Shown here in pieces: positions 4,652 through 7,068 of a stretch of DNA of 7,068 nt. The number at the start of each line of letters is the position of its first letter. Position 1 is the stretch's first letter. The translations under genes and the position numbers were made by a program. The notes under the pieces are model-generated. The model had not been told where the DNA came from, made no database searches, and saw only the letters and a program-made list of their open reading frames with translations. This DNA is from CALIKW01 sp038998005. Its GTDB lineage: Archaea > Aenigmatarchaeota > Aenigmatarchaeia > CG10238-14 > SCSR01. The DNA is taken from the NCBI GenBank assembly GCA_038998005.1, contig JAVZIY010000033.1:1-7068 (forward strand), read 5' to 3'.

Positions 4652-6187
4652 ATGTTTATAGAAAAAATAGGAAGGTTTTTGCCAACCATAGAAAAGCCTA
4701 CTTATAAGCAAAGTCTTAATAAAAGGTTGGTATGGACTGGTGTGGCCTTAATAATCTACTTAATTTGTTCTTATATAACAATCTATGGAATAGAGCAAAG
4801 AACATATGAACAATTTAAATTTTTTGAACTAGTTCTAGGTTCTAAATTCGGTAGCTTAATGACCTTAGGAATTGGACCAATAGTAACGGCTGGTATACTT
4901 CTTCAATTGCTTGTTGGTTCGAAGATAATAAATTGGGACATGAGCAAGGAAGAGGATAGAAAAAAGTATCAAACTTGGAACAAATTTTTATCTATAATTT
5001 TATGCTTTGTTACGGCAGCGGGCTATATGGTAGCCGGAACTCTGGGTGAAATAAAAGGAGGGACTCTTACATTTCTTTTTATAATCCTTCAATTAGCCAT
5101 GGGTGGGATTTTGGTAATCCTTCTTGACGAGCTTGTAAGTAAGTGGGGAGTAGGATCTGGTGTGAGTCTCTTTATAGCAGTAGGTGTTTGCTCCTCCATA
5201 ATGATAAGAACATTATCACCTTTTGCAGATCCTTATGAAGCAAACATGCCTGTGGGTCTTCTATGGAAATTCTTTGCCAGCATTTTTTCTGGTAACAATT
5301 TGAAGGCAATTACAAGCATACTTCCTTTAATTGCAACTATAACAGTTTTTCTTATAGTCGTTTACATCCAGGGAATAAGGATAGAAGTCCCGCTTTCATT
5401 TGCTGCATTAAGAGGATTTGGTAGAGTTTGGGATTTGAAACTGCTTTACACAAGCAATATCCCAGTAATTCTTACTGCTGCCTTGTTAGCAAATTTCCAA
5501 ATTATAGGAAGAATTGGCTTGACCCAAACACCAGAAGGCTTGAGTTGTGGCTTCATTGGGTGCTATGACCAAAGGGGGACCCCTGTTAGTGGTTTGATTT
5601 TTTATCTTAGTTCACCATCTGCTTTAGAAATTCAAGTATTAATGCTATTAGTAGGATTTTTCTTGTTAATAGGATTTTTAGTTTCTAAATTTTTCATAAA
5701 AGGAAAAACCTTGCTCATATCTTTAAATTCCATATTTTTTGGAGTTATAGCTTCAATAATTTTAATTCACTCCTTACCTTCTCTTTTTTCATTTGAGAAT
5801 TTAATACATCATCTCCCTCAATTCTTAACATATACAATATTCATGATTGTATGCGCAAGCGTTTTCTCAATCTTTTGGATATCAACAAGTGGCATGGATG
5901 CGGCAAGTGTTGCTGAGCAACTTGAGAGTATAGGGATGCAAATCCCAGGATACAGAGCAGATAAAAGAAGTATGGAAAAGGTTTTGAATAGATACATACC
6001 AACCCTTGCTTTTGTTGGTGGTGCCCTCGTTGGACTTTTAGCAGCATTCGCAGATTTTACTGGTGCGCTAGGCTCAGGAACAGGTATTTTATTGACCGTG
6101 ATGATAATATATAATTATTATGAAATGCTTTCAGCAGAGAATCTTGAAGAGGCTCACCCACTAGTGAGAAAAATAATAGGTGAGTAA
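4652..6187 (+). CDS. secY: Protein translocase subunit SecY (Sec61 alpha), enlarged form
   Basis: A 511-residue polytopic membrane protein, the pore subunit of the SecYEbeta channel that exports proteins and inserts membrane proteins co-translationally. It sits directly after uL15, the usual archaeal place. By eye, spans lie near residues 26-46, a plug/2a-2b region 58-92, then 113-133, 139-160, 166-186, 222-242, 268-287, 393-412, 452-470 and 473-493. Recognisable blocks are GIGPIVTAGILLQLL (73-87), LVSKWGVGSGVSLFIA (161-176), YTSNIPVILTAALLAN (266-281), the cytosolic loop IPGYRADKRSMEKVLNRYIP (431-450) and the C-terminal EEAHPLVRKIIG. Two extra hydrophobic segments (about 329-349 and 354-374) lie between the normal seventh and eighth helices. 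This accounts for much of the excess over the 436 residues of the Methanocaldococcus protein. Loop 290-311 carries Cys299 and Cys304. There is no Shine-Dalgarno upstream. Confidence 0.96.
   Translation: MFIEKIGRFLPTIEKPTYKQSLNKRLVWTGVALIIYLICSYITIYGIEQRTYEQFKFFELVLGSKFGSLMTLGIGPIVTAGILLQLLVGSKIINWDMSKEEDRKKYQTWNKFLSIILCFVTAAGYMVAGTLGEIKGGTLTFLFIILQLAMGGILVILLDELVSKWGVGSGVSLFIAVGVCSSIMIRTLSPFADPYEANMPVGLLWKFFASIFSGNNLKAITSILPLIATITVFLIVVYIQGIRIEVPLSFAALRGFGRVWDLKLLYTSNIPVILTAALLANFQIIGRIGLTQTPEGLSCGFIGCYDQRGTPVSGLIFYLSSPSALEIQVLMLLVGFFLLIGFLVSKFFIKGKTLLISLNSIFFGVIASIILIHSLPSLFSFENLIHHLPQFLTYTIFMIVCASVFSIFWISTSGMDAASVAEQLESIGMQIPGYRADKRSMEKVLNRYIPTLAFVGGALVGLLAAFADFTGALGSGTGILLTVMIIYNYYEMLSAENLEEAHPLVRKIIGE
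6178..6183 (+). promoter_or_regulatory. Shine-Dalgarno of the DUF106 gene inside the end of secY
   Basis: AGGTGA lies within the last secY codons and stands 4 nt before ATG 6188, the same motif and spacing as at uL18 and uL30. Confidence 0.65.
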
Positions 6188-6664
6188 ATGATAGTAGAAG
6201 CTCTAATCTCATTTTTTGATTTAATTTTTTCACCTTTGTTAGTATTAAAACCGCACATATCCCTTTTCATAATCTCTTCTATAATTGCTGTTTTGGTAAT
6301 ATTGGCAAACAAATTTTTGGTGGATAGGAGAAAGATGGAGGAGATAAAAAGAAAGATGGAGGAGATAAGATTAAAAATCGCTGAAGCACAAAAAAGTGGA
6401 AATAAAGAATATGCAAACAAGCTTTTGGATGAGCTTTTAAAAATAAACACAGAACAATTAAAACAAAGTTTGAAAGCTCTTATAGTAACATTAACTTTAA
6501 TAAGTTTTATTTTACCTTGGATCAAGTATAGATATGAAGGAATGGCTGTGCTAAGCTTACCTTTTTCAATTCCGATAATTGGCTCTTCCTTTTCATGGGT
6601 CGTATGGTATTTTTTGGTTTCTTTTGTGGTGAGCTGGATATTGAGAAAAATTTTTGGTGTTTGA
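6188..6664 (+). CDS. DUF106 membrane protein, EMC3/TMCO1-like (Oxa1 superfamily)
   Basis: A 158-residue membrane protein with hydrophobic segments near residues 24-45, 96-112 and 134-155. A charged coiled-coil hairpin (about 46-92) lies between the first two. This three-span layout with a cytosolic coiled coil is that of archaeal DUF106 proteins, related to eukaryotic EMC3, TMCO1 and Get1 and to bacterial YidC. Those proteins insert membrane proteins; the same role here, probably beside the ribosome and SecY, is inference. The coiled coil contains a duplicated heptad, RKMEEIK (48-54) and RKMEEIR (55-61), encoded by a 21-bp tandem repeat. The gene follows secY with no spacer, AGGTGA lying 4 nt before the ATG. 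In many archaea adk separates secY from this gene; here it does not. The call rests on size, topology and gene order. Confidence 0.85.
   Translation: MIVEALISFFDLIFSPLLVLKPHISLFIISSIIAVLVILANKFLVDRRKMEEIKRKMEEIRLKIAEAQKSGNKEYANKLLDELLKINTEQLKQSLKALIVTLTLISFILPWIKYRYEGMAVLSLPFSIPIIGSSFSWVVWYFLVSFVVSWILRKIFGV
6329..6368 (+). repeat. 21-bp tandem duplication in the DUF106 coiled coil
   Basis: A 19-nt sequence at 6329-6347 recurs exactly at 6350-6368, a period of 21 bp. It codes for the consecutive heptads RKMEEIK and RKMEEIR, so the reading frame and heptad register are preserved. Near-identity at the DNA level suggests a recent in-frame duplication. Confidence 0.85.
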
Positions 6665-6907
6665 ATGAAAAAGGTGAAAATAAAACTTCCAACAAAGAGG
6701 ATAGTAATAAGAAAGAGGAAGAAAAAAGCTGGAATTCCAAAATGCGCAATTTGTAAGAAACCTTTGCATGGAATCCCAAAACTAAGAAGTCGTGAGCTTA
6801 AAAAGTTATCAAAAAGTGAAAGGAAAGTTGAAAGGGCTTATGGTGGGTATCTCTGTAGCAAATGTACAAGGGAAGTGATGAAGGAAAGAGCTAGAAAGTT
6901 TACATAA
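6665..6907 (+). CDS. rpl34e: Large-subunit ribosomal protein eL34 (L34e)
   Basis: An 80-residue, strongly basic zinc-ribbon protein. The N-terminus KIKLPTKRIVIRKRKKKAGI (residues 5-24) leads into the first metal pair CAIC (Cys27/Cys30), followed by KPLHGIPKLRSRELKKLSKS (32-51). After VERAYGGYLC comes the second pair, Cys64/Cys67 (CSKC). This matches archaeal/eukaryotic L34e in length and spacing, and all four zinc ligands are present. It starts on the base after the DUF106 stop, with GGTG at 6656-6659 five nt upstream, so it is translated as the last gene of the secY-side operon. In many archaea cmk follows; here eL14 follows after 33 bp. Confidence 0.94.
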   Translation: MKKVKIKLPTKRIVIRKRKKKAGIPKCAICKKPLHGIPKLRSRELKKLSKSERKVERAYGGYLCSKCTREVMKERARKFT

Positions 6908-6909
6908 CT

Positions 6910-6916
6910 TTTATAT
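6910..6916 (+). promoter_or_regulatory. TATA box for eL14
   Basis: TTTATAT is centred 28 bp before the eL14 ATG, the same distance as at eL19. The spacer downstream is pyrimidine-rich and has no Shine-Dalgarno, so the eL14 message is probably leaderless and begins near 6938-6941. The call rests on motif and spacing only. Confidence 0.55.
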
Positions 6917-6940
6917 TCTTTCTTCTCTTAAATCTTTTTT
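6917..6940 (+). terminator. Pyrimidine/T-rich tract, possible termination site after eL34
   Basis: The eL34-eL14 gap is pyrimidine-rich on the coding strand and ends in T6 at 6935-6940. Archaeal RNA polymerase can stop at T runs without a hairpin, so the upstream operon may end here. It overlaps the proposed eL14 initiation region, and the tract may simply be initiator-region composition. Confidence 0.3.
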
Positions 6941-7068
6941 ATGCCATTAGAAGTTGGAAGGGTTTGCTTAAAAATAGCAGGTAGAGAAGCTGGAAAATAC
7001 TGTGTGGTACTGAAAAAAATAGATGATAATTTTGTTTTAATCACAGGACCTAAATCTTTAACTGGAGT
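6941..7068 (+). CDS. rpl14e: Large-subunit ribosomal protein eL14 (L14e), N-terminal part
   Basis: The first 42 residues are visible before the window ends: MPLEVGRVCLKIAGREAG, then KYCVVLKKIDDNFVLITGPK and SLTG. This is the KOW-like N-terminal domain of archaeal L14e, with the conserved EVGR start, IAGREAGK, the DDNFVLITGP loop and the KSLTGV block, where archaeal homologues usually continue with basic residues. eL14 is a 50S/60S surface protein. It belongs to the conserved eL34-(cmk)-eL14-(truB) archaeal string, but cmk is absent between eL34 and eL14. The ATG immediately follows T6 and has no ribosome-binding site, in keeping with the TATA box 28 bp upstream. The C-terminus is outside the window. 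Confidence 0.92.
   Translation, partial: MPLEVGRVCLKIAGREAGKYCVVLKKIDDNFVLITGPKSLTG

Noticed and set aside
6154..6525. A minus-strand open frame antisense to the DUF106 gene
   Set aside because: It is antisense to a gene with a good start signal, fixed gene order and a sensible membrane topology.

Overview
The window is a piece of an archaeal genome and contains most of the distal half of the archaeal ribosomal-protein ('spc') superoperon. The DNA is visibly AT-rich and the proteins are Lys-, Ile- and Phe-rich. The archaeal/eukaryotic-only ribosomal proteins eL32, eL19, eL34 and eL14, an archaeal-type SecY and TATA-box promoters rule out a bacterium. Tight packing, a shortened uL18, a Gly-rich insert in uS5 and the absence of adk and cmk from their usual places suggest a small-genome archaeon, perhaps of the DPANN group. 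That placement is an inference and the phylum cannot be fixed by eye.

Layout: 2-160 is the end of eL32. At 200-1654 comes a tightly coupled three-gene cassette: an Era/Ras-like GTPase, a DUF2073 protein and a zinc-ribbon protein. These match the archaeal OapA/OapB/OapC set, renamed ArvA/ArvB/ArvC after the GTPase was linked to extracellular-vesicle formation in Haloferax volcanii. An unrecognised Cys-containing gene lies on the minus strand (1646-2026) and runs into the zinc-ribbon gene tail to tail. A compact 58-bp divergent promoter (2027-2084) separates it from eL19. The superoperon then resumes as eL19, uL18, uS5, uL30, uL15, secY, a DUF106 (EMC3/TMCO1-like, Oxa1 superfamily) membrane protein and eL34. 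eL14 begins at 6941 behind its own TATA element and runs off the window.

How the genes work together: the ribosomal proteins build the large and small subunits, SecY is the translocation channel, and the DUF106 protein is probably a co-translational membrane-insertion factor, so translation and membrane-protein biogenesis are co-expressed. The notable feature is the GTPase cassette plus minus-strand gene lodged between eL32 and eL19, which are normally adjacent. Initiation signals fall into two classes. Interior operon genes carry a GGTG/AGGTGA Shine-Dalgarno core 4-7 nt before the start, often overlapping the upstream stop. The likely first genes (eL19, the minus-strand gene, eL14) have no such core but have a TATA box 28-31 bp before the ATG, as expected for leaderless transcripts. 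No tRNA, rRNA, CRISPR array, mobile element or origin was seen, and no gene-free stretch exceeds 60 bp.
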